A stretch of DNA of 64,000 nucleotides from Neurospora crassa OR74A (lineage: Eukaryota > Ascomycota > Sordariomycetes > Sordariales > Sordariaceae). Positions within the stretch are counted from its first letter, which is position 1, and every line of letters starts with the position of its first letter. The notes under the pieces are model-generated. The model saw nothing but the letters and a program-made list of their open reading frames with translations. It did not search any database and had not been told where the DNA came from. Both the position numbers and the translations under genes were made by a program. The stretch lies in NCBI RefSeq assembly GCF_000182925.2, contig NC_026505.1, forward strand, positions 3,844,001 through 3,908,000, in the 5' to 3' direction. Shown here piece by piece: positions 12,121 through 25,200 of the stretch.

Positions 12121-15100
12121 CCACAAGATGGTACCTGACATAATTGCATGTACTCCTCCGTCGTGGTTCCTGTTGCTAATTAACTGACGGAGAATCCCGT
12201 TCAGGTGGATATATTACATAACTGGTTCTCCGGTACATATGCAAATTCAGGACTAGGAAGTCATTGCCGTGGAAAGCTCGGATATGCAAACAAGCGTCTC
12301 CGCCTTTTTCAACCCTAGAGGTATGTACCTGGCTGAGCCTGCCACCTTCAAAACTTCCGATAGAGTCCAAGCTTTGAAGATCAAAGCGATCAACCAACCC
12401 CCAAGTTCTCTAGGCTCCGCCCGGCAGTTGTTTACACAGTACATAGGCAGTCTGGTACACGTGTAGTGTACTGCCCTACGACTGGAACTCCGCCCACGAC
12501 TAGGTAAATTGGTGACGATACTATGCAGTAGGTATGGTACTATGATAAAGTACACTAGTGACAGGAAACTGGAACCCGGTTCAGGCGGCGGCGCCGTTAA
12601 TCGATCGGTTGAACATCTCGCGCTGATGGACTCACTCCCTGAGTAAACCTACTAGGAAAACAAGCCCTGGTAATTTATTTCCGAAGAAAACCCATCACCG
12701 GCTGACTGCGTGCTGCGTACAGTTTTCCGACGGTGATCAATATCATGTCATTGTTGTTGTGGGTGCAGCGATCAGAATCCCAGTCCGACAAAAAGCTGGT
12801 GCCTAGTAGTAGTGATATAAAAGAAAAGATGGAAGGATGATGGATGGCGCTTATACTCCCACCTCCCTGTTACCCAATCCGCCTTTCTTTTTAACCAAGA
12901 CCTACCGCATCTTACCTCCTCCCGGCGCTTGCGCTAGTCTAGTGACGCCAAGATTCAGGAAGAGAAGGCGGCGGCGGCGGCGGCTTTGGGGATGCACCAA
13001 CCGGAGAATTGAGCAGGAGAACCCAACCATGGTACGGCAAGCCACGGCGCAAGAGAAGGAGAAAACAAGAAACAAGAGGAAAAAGATAAAAGACAAGAAA
13101 AAGAAAAAGAATACGGAAGGCAAATAACAGATTGGTTGCGTGACCAAACCTGACCACATAGGTAGGTACTTCTAGTTAGCGACAATGGCTGCATTTTTTG
13201 GGAGGATGAAAAAGAAGAAGTAGAAGCAGCAACGAACACGACGGCTAGCTAGTCGCTGGTAGGTAGGCTTTTGGGCCTAGACTTTTGTCATGTGTCGTCG
13301 TCGGTGGTGCCATTTGGTTCGGTTTTTAAAAGCTTCGATGTTTCGGAAACATTTCTGTTCCAGGCTGTTGCGGATGAGATGGAACGCAGTTTTTGCCGCC
13401 TTTCTTTCACTCCAGGGTTAATCCACCAAGAACCGACGAGCCGCTCTGATCGGGTTTTCTAGCCGACTTGCCAAAAGTTGTCCCCACAGTTTACAAAAGG
13501 CGAAATGGGTCTGCTGTTCACTGATAACAGGACGAGATGATCACTCAGGATACACGAACTGGTGACGACTTTGTGGGCTACGTAGCCGTGATGGAGAGGG
13601 ACCTTCCAGACCGAGTACTCTGGGGACCGAAGAACCGAAGACGAGACGAGGTATGTACACTATGTATGCCGTAGAGGTGATGCGAGAGTGAGGCACATGT
13701 TCTCGCCGGCTTCGATCTCTGCCACGAGCATCGTGTGTGTACGCAGTAGTGTTTGGTGGAGGAGTGATGTCTACAGTACACAGCTTCTGTGTGCCAGCAC
13801 GGGTGACGGCAGTTATTGTCCCCTGCCTGTTTGTTGAGCCTGTCGTCCAACTGTCCGTCCGTCCCCAGCCGGGATGTTGTGCACACACAAGGCAAGGCAA
13901 CACAATGTGTATCCAGGCTCTCCGCCTTCCACAAATCCCAGGAGATTGGGATGCTGGTGAGGACGTCCAATGCCGAACCCGTCTTTTTCATTAGTCCCTC
14001 GGATATCCATGCCCTCCGCAAGGTTAACCCATCCTGCCATCGCATCGTGACCGCACACCGTTCGAGGCAGCGGCTCAGACAGGGAGGACGGGCCTCGGTG
14101 AGGACAGGGTCTTTGCGTATTCCGTCCATTCGCAGTGTACACTACAGCGTACCACGGCAATATTGTGGGTAGCCCGGAGCTGATAGCAACAGACGCGCGG
14201 GGCATGGTGAGGTAGACTATTGCACATAACCCAGACGCAAGACGTCCTACCTCGGCATTCTACACTAGTAGTTGCATGCTGACACTGTTGTCGACAGCGG
14301 GAACACCTCCGCCGCCGGGAGGTGGATTTGATGATCTAAGAGGCAGATGGGTGCCAGGCTGAGATGTGAGTTGACTGGCATGGAGAGCACGCCTTGCCGC
14401 CATTTAGGGTATATCCAAGAGCAGCTTGAGACGCAAGGCATTCTCGTCCAGCGTGATTGAACACAAACATACCTGTCGGCCATTCTGATATGCGTTGTTG
14501 TGGCATGGTTTTCTGGAAAGATGTATCTTCATGGCGCAGTCATGTCGTCGAGATAGGTACATTTAGGTACCTCAACAAAGAATGGTTATCGCGCGGTCCC
14601 GATACTTGGCGTCGGGTTGTGGGGGGAGAAAAGGTGGAATCGATGGAAAAAGAGCCGAATACATACACTAGTACCTCGATGTACTTGGGTACATTGCCTT
14701 CAGCATTTCCAGGGCCTTGTACACTACACTACTAGAGGCAGGCGTCCTGGATATCATTTTCAGTGTGATGTAACAGCAAGTGCTGGCCTCTCTGTGCGCG
14801 TGTCTGGGGAAGGAGGGAAGCCGATCTGTTCACCTCGATGGAATGACGGAAATAATGGAAGGAAGGAAACTCTTGGCCTTGCAGCTCGGGAATTGAAGGG
14901 ACGGAACACCTGCAGCAAGCAATGTACCTCCACCACTGACGATGTTACTTGATCCATGCATGAAATGATGAGTTTTTAACGATTACAGTCTCCCGGTACC
15001 TTTCACCTACCGGCTGAGAGTGCGCCAAGTGGGGAAGGTAACTTGAGGTTGGTGAGGGCTTCTCGAGGTTCTCCTTCCCTTTTGTTGAAGGGATCTGGGC

Positions 15101-15735
15101 GGAATGGAACTGGAAGGGTCAGACTCGGACACGAGCAGTGGAACTGAACTGTTAACAAGACGCTAACAAAGCTCGCTCTATGCTACGGCTAATTAAGCTA
15201 GTGTTCCTTTACGTGGGTGGTATACACTAGCAAGGGAGCTGTTGGCGCGGTTCAGTGAGAGCCCCGCCAAAGCTTCCACTTCCCCTCTCTTCTTCGGGGG
15301 AACAGCCGGGGACACTTTTCTTTTCTCCCGGCTGACTTTTTGAAAAACAACTTTTCATGGATGGATTGATTTCAACCGAGCCAACCTCTCGTTGCAATGA
15401 CCCAGCAGCAGGCTTCCATAAAATGACCACCTCCAGACGGCGGGCTGCCACACCGGCCGTCCTCAACACTGTGCTTGCTGCACCATTATCGGCATCGCCA
15501 GCCAGGTCAGCGTCATAATCATCGTATTTCGGGACTAGATGGCAGCGAGCCGATCACCCATCATCGGCTGGACCAGACTGGACCAGCAACACAAAATCGT
15601 CGGATGTCGAGTGTGTTGCGGCATGATCTTGTCTCATCTCGCTAGTGACAGCACGGCATCAGAGACATGCCGACCAGGCAAAGATGGACGAAAAGCCGCC
15701 ACCGGTTATTCCAGCCAAAGGCAAGACATACAATA

Positions 15736-15790
15736 CACTACACTACACTACACTACACTACACTACACTACACTACACTACACTACACTA
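15736..15790 (+). repeat. (CACTA)11 microsatellite
   Basis: Eleven perfect copies of the pentamer CACTA. The pentamer coincides with the terminal word of CACTA transposons, but there is no inverted partner or transposase here, so it is a simple repeat. Confidence 0.95.
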
Positions 15791-17220
15791 CAGCTTACCG
15801 CAATGCTCTGGTCTGACAGACAGAGGAGCTTTGGGCTTGGCGGAATCCATCATCACGAAAGCTATCCGCCTGCCTGGACGGGGCATCCATTGACCCCATT
15901 GGCACTATAATCGCCGGTCGGGATAGTGTCAGCTCGTTCAGGAAACCACATCCCGTTTCGGCTCCGCTCTGCTTTGCGTGGGGACAGTTGCGAGTCCCGG
16001 TACCTACACTGTTCCGCAGCTCCAGCAGGAGGATGCGGCGGCACGGATCAAGCAAGCTCATCAGAGAAACAAACCACAGGCTGCCAATCGATGTTGCTGC
16101 CGGCCTGATGTACACTACTACGAGCAAAGTTGCAGGCAGCATCGCCGCTTGTGGTGGGTGGGACTGACTACACTCCTTTGCAAGTACCGGACGGGAATGC
16201 TTGGGGATACTTGGCCGTAATCACCAACGGTGCCCTTTTTCATCGGTAGAAGCGGCTTCATCCCTACGCTAGAGATCAATGCCCCCTTCATGTTCCTCGC
16301 ATGTTCCTTCATGGGTCTCTTTCCCGCAGTCTTTCGAGGAAGCCCAAGCGAGCCAAAGGTATGCCCCCCGTCTCCCGATTCCCCAGACATGATCCATCCA
16401 TACCATGTCCCTTCCTCTCCCTTGCGCCCTGCCTGTCCTATCCGTCCATTGAATCACTGTTCGCCGAGCCACGCTGCCGCTGCGTGGCGTGTTTGAGGCA
16501 GTAGGACGGTAATCTTTCATGCTTCTTCAGGTTCTCGTGGCAAGGCATAACGAACACCATCCTACTCGTCCCGAAACAGTGCGGAACCACGATGCCGAGA
16601 TTTCAGTGCTCTTCCAACGCGGACGGTTACCTCGACTGCGTAACCAACACATCTCAAAGCACACAATGGCTGCAAGTGCCGTCCTGTTGGAGCTGCGTGT
16701 GGGAGCCACTCCACCTACTGCAGGGTGGCAGGCTGATGCGACGAGGACCGGGGCAGACAGGCGGCGATTGTCATGATCACTCGCTATTTGGCTCCAGCTG
16801 CAGGCGCTTTTTGTTTTCCTACCCTACCTGCCCTTCCCGGCATCTTGTTCTTCTGGTCCAGGGTATCATCCCTGGCCAGCACAGAGAGTGGATGGTAGAG
16901 GTACCTACTAAATTGGTAGTGTACCGCACACACTGCTACGCTGTACGAGTGCAGACGGGCCAGGCAGGTATCGATACACCTCAGAAATCATCAGGGTCGT
17001 TGCAAGGCCCGTTGCTCCCGCTCACCCACACAATCTCGAGGTTCATCACCCACGCGGGCCACCTTCTACAGACTCGAGACAAGATAGATCATCTTGAAGA
17101 GATGAATCGGTCTTCCCGCGATTAGTATCACGGTACGGTATTTGCCAGTGGCTCCATCCGGCTCTCGGCCCATCCCCGGCTTTAGTTCAAGTTCCAATCC
17201 TGCGTCACCTCACAGAAGCC

Positions 17221-17221
<1 letters not shown>

Positions 17222-17270
<49 letters not shown>
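17222..17270 (+). repeat. Poly-A tract (49 A)
   Basis: An uninterrupted run of 49 adenines, exceptionally long for a unique chromosomal site and probably variable in length. It sits about 1.7 kb upstream of the Zn2Cys6 start codon and not at the end of any recognisable element. Confidence 0.9.
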
Positions 17271-17274
<4 letters not shown>

Positions 17275-18611
17275 TCTTACGGCCTTCCATTTTCCTTAGC
17301 GGCTGGGCATTGGACGTGCATCTTACACAGTAGCGTTCCCCTGATCCTGGCTGCGTCCCCTGTTTGGACTTTGGATTGGCAGGCCCCGGTCCCAATTCCC
17401 GTCCCTTGTCGTCCCGGATCACCCAAGCCAAAGCCTCCCACCACCCGTTAACGAACCTCAACCACTACACTACACCCAATAGCCCCTTATCTTCCCGAAC
17501 CCTCTTTTGCCTCGTGGTAGCCCATCATGGCATCACATCTCCCTCCGCCGTGCGCGGACTCTTCGTACCCACTGCCGAGAACTTCAGTCCGTGCAAGTCC
17601 CGTTGTCTGCCCCGACGCCCCCTTACATGCTTGCCCCACGCCCCTCCTCTTTACAGACTGCGGCATAATCCCATGCGGCTAGCAGTTCGATGAGGAATAG
17701 GCAGATGGATTGCAAAGGCAGGGTCGCCAAAGTCGATGCCGGGAACTTGCTGGTTTCTCTTCCTTGTTCCCTTGGTTTGACAAAGCCCCAAGCCTTGATT
17801 TCTCGTCATATCAGACCATTCCACGGACTTGCTCATTTCCCCTTGCTAGCTCCTTCTCGAGCTACTCGAGACTAACAGATTAATACCGAATACCAATTGT
17901 ACACTGACTGGTCTACGTGTCCGCTATATGCTCCCATCTTCCGCATATTTTCTGCACGCAAAGAGGGACAAGACGCCACGCCGCTGCTGTGCCGGAACCC
18001 ATCGGACACGAGCTTCAAGTAATCGTTCTCCGTCGAATAAGCTTCCACGTTGGCATACAGGACGAGAGAGGCCACGAAAACCGGTACAAGCCAGAGGCAC
18101 GTGTGGACGTTTAAGCACATAGAACACGCCAATAAATCCCCGGGCCAGATAGGTCTTGCAGCGAGGCAGCAGACCACTCACTGCGGCCCCCGTCGGTATC
18201 CCTTCCCGTTACTTGGTTTCCTGGACACTGGGTCCACTACCCCAGCATACCCACGCCCCCCCTTCTCCCCCTTCGTGGACCCTACAAAGCACTAGCAGTT
18301 TTAGCCCTGTCTTGTGGTCCTCTTCTTAGCCTGCCTTGTCTGTGGATCCCGCGGCGGCTTGCTTCACCAGATTGGGGTCGACCAGACATCTAGGCTCTTG
18401 CCGGGAGATGCACGGGACCCCCATACAAGATCCGAACCTTTTCCACTTACAGCCTTCTCAGCCACAAGCGCTCTGCCTGGCTTCCCATTCGGCTTCCCAC
18501 TTCGATCTCTATCCTTCCTTCTCTCTGTCGGTCTGAATATCAGCTCCAGCAACATCTCTCCCGAGAATCTTGTCCCTGTCGGCGCCTCGATCCAATCTTT
18601 CGCAAGTTTTG

Positions 18612-18612
<1 letters not shown>

Positions 18613-18651
<39 letters not shown>
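18613..18651 (+). repeat. (TCA)13 microsatellite in the likely leader of the Zn2Cys6 gene
   Basis: Thirteen perfect TCA units ending about 320 bases before the regulator start codon. One overlapping short plus-strand frame reads it as a histidine run; that frame has no other sign of being coding. Confidence 0.95.
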
Positions 18652-18971
18652 CTACCTACATCGTTGCCCACGGTCCAACGCGCTCCCTTTATGCTCAGCC
18701 AGTTAAGCGCTCGACGAAGTAGCTCTCTCCATGTGCTCATATACAAGGGCTTTGTGAGTGAACTGTGCCGCCTATGCACCTTTCCACGGCCAACATCTAG
18801 CTACCAGCCGCCTTCTTCGACTCTTTGTGTGCTTCGGCAGACCGTTGGGCTTGCTATACACTAGGAATCAGGACTCGCTAGTTCCCCGGCTGCCCCTAAC
18901 CGCCTGCTTCTTGAGGTGTGATATGACAACAAGGACACCGATCCATCAAAGTTGAACCAACATTATTCTCA

Positions 18972-21900
18972 ATGGGGATTACCTCTTGCCCCGACACTCG
19001 TTACCGGCTATCTATTCCCACCACTCCACCCGAGCTGTCGAATTCAGACACATCTTCATTCAACTTCAAAATACCCCAAGAACGATCACGGAACTGCGTT
19101 GTTCCACTTTCACCGCCCATGTCCTATTATGACCACGTATCCAGGACAGGCGATGTGCCCTCCACGAACAGTCCCGACGAAGCACAAGCCTCGAGAGACG
19201 TCGGCACCAACCAAAACGTTGGGCGGCAGCAGTTGCCTTCATTGAGTAGCCTATTTGGCCCATCCACATCGCAATTTCGCCCATTGCGTTCGCCGACTTT
19301 CTCGGACCGTCCAGCATTGTACACAACATCGTCGCCAGCGCTTGATCATCCCCGAGGACCAGCTGGCAGTTGGGATAGACCTTACTCGGCATCTTCGTCC
19401 CCTTATTTCCCCGCTCCATCATTGACTTCGCAGCCTCGCAGTACACCGGATTCCAGACTTGATGAACGGCCCCACTTTCCGCCACTGTCACGGGCGCTCC
19501 CAGGCGCCCTATCACCCATGGTCAGGGAGTCAGAGCTCCAACGGCCTTATTCTCAGTCCGGTTTCAGCGCTGGGAACAAATGGTCGCTGCGTCACGAAAC
19601 TGGCCAAGAATACGCGCTAGGAAACCGGGAGTACGCACCGTATAGATCATCGCCCACTGAGCGACCCCATAGTCAGCTTTCGAACGGCATCCCGGGCCGT
19701 GAGGAAGACTTGGGCTTACGTAGCGAGCGACCGGCTACGCAACCACCAACACCAGTTAGTACTGGTGCCTCCGAGGTCATCGTGGGCAAGGATGGATTGG
19801 GCCCGAAAATTTGGACAGGAACGCATTTTTTGCCCAGATTTGTCAGGGAGGAAAAGGTCGATGGCGAAACGTATTTCATATATGACGATGGAACCCGTTG
19901 CAAAGATGTTATTGATGGCGAGAAAGTCAATGCCCACTGGGGAGTGACAAAAGCTGGGAAGCCAAGAAAGAGGCTAGCAATCGCCTGCATCACTTGCCGG
20001 GAGAAGAAGATCAAGTGTGATCCAGATTACCCTCGATGCGCGCAATGTGAGAAGTTTGGGCGTACTTGCAGGTTCAAGAATGCGTAAGTGTTATCAGTCC
20101 CCTTCGCCCAGTAACCGCTGGTGTTCTGTGTGATAGCAGATCAACATCTAATATTCAACTTATGTGATACAGGCCGCGGGGTGGACACAATACTTCACCT
20201 TCGACTCCGCCCGCCGAAGTCGACGATGCACGCCGGTTGCCCAGCATAATTCGGCCACCACCGCACGAGCACGCGAGGACGAGCGTGCATTCGAGCGGAT
20301 CTGTTTCACCACGCACCACTTTTCGCCCAGCAAGCCCCGAGATGGTCTCATCCGTGCCGTCGAAACGGCTACGGGTGGGCTACGACAACTACGCTCCCGC
20401 AGGGGAGCACCGACCGCTTATGGCACCAGCAGCGGACCACATGATCCGGTCCAACATGTCCTGGCACCGTCAGCCTGAACTTCCTCGCGTCCACGAGGAC
20501 ACAGTGTGCCGTGCATGGCAAACAGACCCGTATGTCTCCGATCCTGAGTCCGTGATCAGCACCATAGCCTCATTTTTTGTGTGCATCGATGCCACGACCT
20601 TCCGATTCCTCCCCGAAAAGGCATTCAAAATCTGGGTACAGAACCTCGCTCACCATAAAAACAAGTCCCCAGAAGATCTGATGCTCGTCTATAGCATCCT
20701 TGCTCTCGGTTCCCTCCTATCGATTGCTGGGTCCAGCCGGCTCGACCATAAGACGGAGAAAACCAACCACTACGCTCAGGTAGCCCGTTACGCTACAGAG
20801 CACGCAACGATGTCAATACAGCTTGTCCAGGCGAGAATTCTCCTTTCCCTCTACTATATGGCTGTTTCGAAGCCTATCGATGCCAACGAAATGTCTAGCA
20901 GCGCTATGTCGGCAGCGGCCTATTTGCAGTTAAATTTAGAGTTGGATCAGTCTCCGGACGTAGGACGCAACTCATTCCCATATGGATTGACCAGGGCTGG
21001 CTTTTCCGAGTGCAGAAGAAGGACGTTCTGGTCATGTTTCTTATTAGAGAGACTGAATGGCCTGTTTCCAACCCGGATGGCAGTCATCAATACAGCCGAT
21101 ATCTTTCTCCGACTTCCAATGGACATCCGCTCGTTCGAAGAACAAGAGGACGTCTCTGTACCGGTCTCGACATTCGAGAATATCAACTCTTCTGGTCTTC
21201 CTGAGCCAGATCAGGAGCACCGGGATATGCAGACAGTCGACAAGGGGACGAAAGCAGGGATGATGGGCTATCTGATTCAAGTGGTGGCCCTCTGGGGACA
21301 GGTCATGGCCTTGATATACCGAGTTGCGCATTCTGGTAGTCACCTATCAGAAGGCGAAGTGGATGTTATGGCCGGGTTCCATCAACGCTTACTATCGCGG
21401 CTCGAAAGCTGGAGAAGTTCACTCTCTCCAGGCTTTCTTTTCTCTGCCGCCGCTCTCGACAAGGTGCAAAGGGAAAATAAGGGATCCTTTATCCTAATGC
21501 ATCTTATTTACCATCTCACAATGATTAAAGCGCATCGACACATTCACTCATGTTTCTCGACTTCGTCACTGCAGAGACTCGAACATGCACGCATAGCCCG
21601 CACCAATGCCCATCAGTTACTGGACATCGTGTGTACAGCAGCAAATCATATCGAAGCTTCTGGAAACGCTAGCCCAGATGGTACCAGTATGCCACCACCC
21701 TTTACCAGCTTCGCCGTCCTTGAGGCATTGGATGTGCTTTCGGCGGAGGGCCGCATACAACATCTTCCAGAACTGATTGACAGTCTTGCCATTGCACGAA
21801 GTGTCTTGGAGATTTTGGGTATGGTGTGGGAAGATGCAAGGGCGCACAAGACAATACTGGATCACCGACTGGACAGGCTGGTAGCCCTTAGGGAGAAAAC

Positions 21901-22216
21901 TGAGGGTCTGCACGATGCTCTTGCCGTACCCCTTGCTGGAAGAGGAAGGGGGAATATGTCAGAGTATGAGTTTGAGTTTGGGGGAACCCGAGTTTACGTC
22001 GCAAATCCCGACGACAGCCTTGACAGGACCTACTACAATGGAGAGGATGGCACCCTTTGTGATGCAAAAGACGAGAAACGGGTCGCGGCTACATTTTCAG
22101 AAGGTGTGCTCAGCTGGCAAATGGGTGAAATGCTTGAGACGAGGTTTCCAAGAGAGATGGACTGCATCTATGCAGGACTACAAACGACCCATGCGCCGAG
22201 GATCATGACAAACTGA
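18972..22216 (+). CDS. Zn2Cys6 binuclear-cluster transcription factor with fungal-specific regulatory domain
   Basis: Predicted nuclear transcription regulator of about 1051 residues from two exons (18972-20083 and 20173-22216); the 89-nt intron has GTAAGT donor and ATACAG acceptor and keeps frame. Residues 1-270 are Ser/Pro-rich and probably disordered. A conserved block around 280-335 (WTGTHFLPRFVREEKV, then YDDGTRCKD and GVTKAGKPRKR) leads into the zinc cluster, with Cys 339, 342, 349, 356, 359 and 366 in the C-x2-C-x6-C-x6-C-x2-C-x6-C pattern. The intron falls just after the cluster. The second exon carries a fungal-specific transcription-factor region (from about VCRAWQTDPYVSD), including the characteristic RRRTFWSCFLLER and NGLFPTR segments. 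A central rather than N-terminal zinc cluster is a less common layout. I do not recognise a named orthologue. The very long upstream region suggests complex control. Confidence 0.88.
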
Positions 22217-25200
22217 ACAAGGGAGGCACCGGGCTTGAAGGGCTCCTCCATGATGATGGATATGCAGAGTATTCTGGATTATGCAACGAGAATACGCGTG
22301 CTACTTTTTCTTATTATGAGTTATGTGTACAATGAAGAAGGTTATGCAGCACGGCTTATATGCATGGGTGGCTGCGTGAGTGGAAGTGAAGCAGTAACGG
22401 CGTTTCAGTCGATGTACTTTCCACCTGTTCGATTCTGGTTGTTTTCTTATCGATTTGATTTGGACCTTCTCGGAGTCACCATTCTTCGGATATCTCGATC
22501 TTGACTTTTCCCTTTATCACTTCTCACAACATGTACAATCATCTTCCCTCAAGCATGTTGTTGAAGACAGCTGTGTCTGGGTGTATTTGGCGGCTAGATG
22601 CTTCTTCGGTTTCTTTTCTCCTGTTGACCATCATCAACATGTTTTCATATTATCACATACATGCGCAAAATTGGTTTCGGCGTTTTTGTCCTTAGAGTGT
22701 GGCTCGGTAAAATAACCCGGAATTTGAGTTTGGAGCAGAAGGTGATGCGACTACCTCACTTCGATGAGTGTACCAGGATTCAGGAGCTTGGATAGGGTCA
22801 ACGGGGTGAGGTAGAGGCTGAGAAAGATGCTTTGCTCTCGCAACTGCGAGACACTGATTCGGTCTCCCTGGCTCTATCAACAGTTACACAGCCGATCAGA
22901 ATTGATGACCCGTCTGCCTCATTACCTCATCTTTCCAATCTGCTTGTCCATCTATCCTCCAATAAACCTGTTTTTACCTGGGTGCGCGCAGCCACTTATC
23001 GAGCCGACGATCCGTTTGATGGCCCTTTGTATCCAAATGCAGCAGACACAAGGTAGGTAGCATACAGACCGAATGAAGTTCATGGCTCATCATTTCCTAG
23101 CTTGGATTTTATTCCCAATTAGGTTGCCATTGCGCACTGCGTTGTTTCGGTAGTAACGAAGGTCGTCAGCCCTCTTGGCTTCCATTCATGCTTTCGCTTC
23201 TTGGCTGCTTCTAGAATATCATGCGATATCCTTCCATGCCATGTAACCTCCAAGTCATCACATTATATGTATGCACATGCATGCAATGCAGTTCGCACAT
23301 TTTGCATGCAACACTCACTTAAGCTGCTTCCAGAAAACTTCCACGCCATTCACAGCGAGCGGTTCGCTCTCGATTCGGTAAAGTTAAACGAGATTGGAAT
23401 ACATATGTACCGTGATATGTAGTTGATATGCCGTTGGAGCTGAGGTTTTACGGCAGCTGTTGTGCATAGGTAGGTAGCTAGACATTTCTAGAGGCGATGT
23501 ACATACCTCTAGGCAGGTAAACCACGGCCATAGGATAAGGACTGCACATTTGACAGGCAATAATTTGGGTTTCTCCGATTCGTTTTTTTCGCAAGGCCCT
23601 CCAATCTGTAGGTATGTACTCCGGTACTTTGGTCTTCGTACAGGCAGCAGCCACTAGAAGTAATGTACGTACATCCACCTCTGCTTATACGGCCGAAGTG
23701 TCTCACCTTTGGTACTGCACCGTGTCACGGCACGATACGACACGACAAGTATCATCGATGATACTATGATAGATATGCAGAGCAGACGGGATCGTGCGAT
23801 AGAAGGGTTTTGGAAATCTGAAGGAAGGAAAGAACACAACTTCCACCCATTCATTGTACCTGCTACATTGCCTACGTCTACTGTAGTACAGGTAAGTGCC
23901 GCTCTCAACGAACTCCAGCTTGCACTTTCCAACTTCCTCCGCACTCACTCGCAAAATGCATGTAACCCGACCGTACCTCGACATCCCAGTCGTTCTTTCT
24001 TTCCTGGTTCCTTCCTCTGTTTATCATTCATGTCATGCGCGGCTCTCTCTGCTTACGTCTTGGCTTCTTTCTGTCCCTTTGCAGACAGATGAGGTAGCAT
24101 TTCGAGCACGGCCATATCAAATATTGATATTGTGTCTCTTATTGCTTGGTCGAGCCGTACCGTTTGTAATTGGCCGTTGAGACAGGGCGAGTGAGAAGGC
24201 ACGGAGCTTGAGAAAGTGCTTGACTACCTCTAGGTACGTTGTCAGCTTGAATCATCTGGACTTTCAATCCTCGTGAATCATCACTTCCTGTTCTAAAATC
24301 AGAAGGCAGGCATGTGTTCATCCTTGTCAACAGCCCATGGCATTCATTAATGATCAACGTTACCTAAACACTGGAATGTACCGGTCGGTAGGAAGAGATA
24401 GAACATGCAGACCGGAAACTGAAGCCAAGATCACAACCGTCATTACATGTGGAATCACTTTTCACTTCCACACCGCGAACCCAAAGCTGACCCGGGACCG
24501 TAAGGGAAGTATCATATTGCGCGCCATCCCCCACATTACGAGCCTTCCTTTCTTCCTTCCTTCCCTCTTTTTTGTCATTGCTTTTTCTTCCATTTCAGTT
24601 CCCTTCCACTGCCCTTCTTCCATCCCCGTGGCCCGCCCCCCTCCCCATACCTGCCGGTCGGTACCCCAAGGTGGGACGCATCATCGCTGCACCTTGTACA
24701 ATATGCAAGTACGGAAATTATTCCGTTATTACTTACTGTCCCCTTAGTTTCCATTCCTTTTTGTTCTGTTTCTGCCGTGCTTCCGTCATCCTCGCACGCA
24801 ATAATGATACAGTGTAACGCCCCCGACCGACAATCTGACAATCTGACATGCATGATCTACGCCGCAACCCGACAGCGGCTGAATGACCTTCTAGAAGCAG
24901 CACGGAAGGTTTTACTTTCCCGAGGGGTTGGGGTTGGGGTCATAAAGGATGATTCTTGATGCCCTGGAACGTAAGAGGCATTGCGAATGGACTCACTCAC
25001 AAGGTCCGATCAGATGATGGAAGATGCTACATGGATGGATGGATGGATGAAATGCGAGAATAAGTACCTAGGTACTGCGTACATAGTAGACTGGAAAAGC
25101 TTGTATGCTGCTGCCCATGCCCGAAATCCTTCGAATGCATTCATTGCCTTCTATTGCATTGCATGGAAAACGCATAGAACTTCTTCCGTCTATTCGCTGC

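Larger units (their letters stand above)
8998..18971. other. Ten-kilobase gene-poor region upstream of the Zn2Cys6 regulator
   Basis: No open frame here shows a known domain or a convincing exon chain; the longest (about 180 codons, at 13578-14129 minus and 16592-17125 plus) have compositions typical of chance frames. The region holds many GGTAGGTA-type words, a 25-A tract (12096-12120), an 11-unit CACTA repeat (15736-15790), a 49-A tract (17222-17270) and a 13-unit TCA repeat (18613-18651). The last part probably includes the promoter and leader of the downstream regulator. Non-coding transcripts are possible but cannot be shown from sequence. Confidence 0.55.

Noticed and set aside
13578-14129. 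183-codon minus-strand frame in the long gene-free region
   Set aside because: Cys/His/Arg/Ser-heavy composition typical of chance frames; overlapped on both strands by others of similar size.
15736-15790. End of a CACTA transposon
   Set aside because: The word is a simple pentamer array; there is no inverted partner, subterminal repeats or transposase.
16592-17125. 177-codon plus-strand frame
   Set aside because: No known motif, no exon logic and composition of non-coding DNA.
18314-18706. Plus-strand frame with a 14-histidine run
   Set aside because: The His run is only the TCA/CAT microsatellite read in one frame; the rest lacks coding character. It may be leader sequence of the Zn2Cys6 gene.
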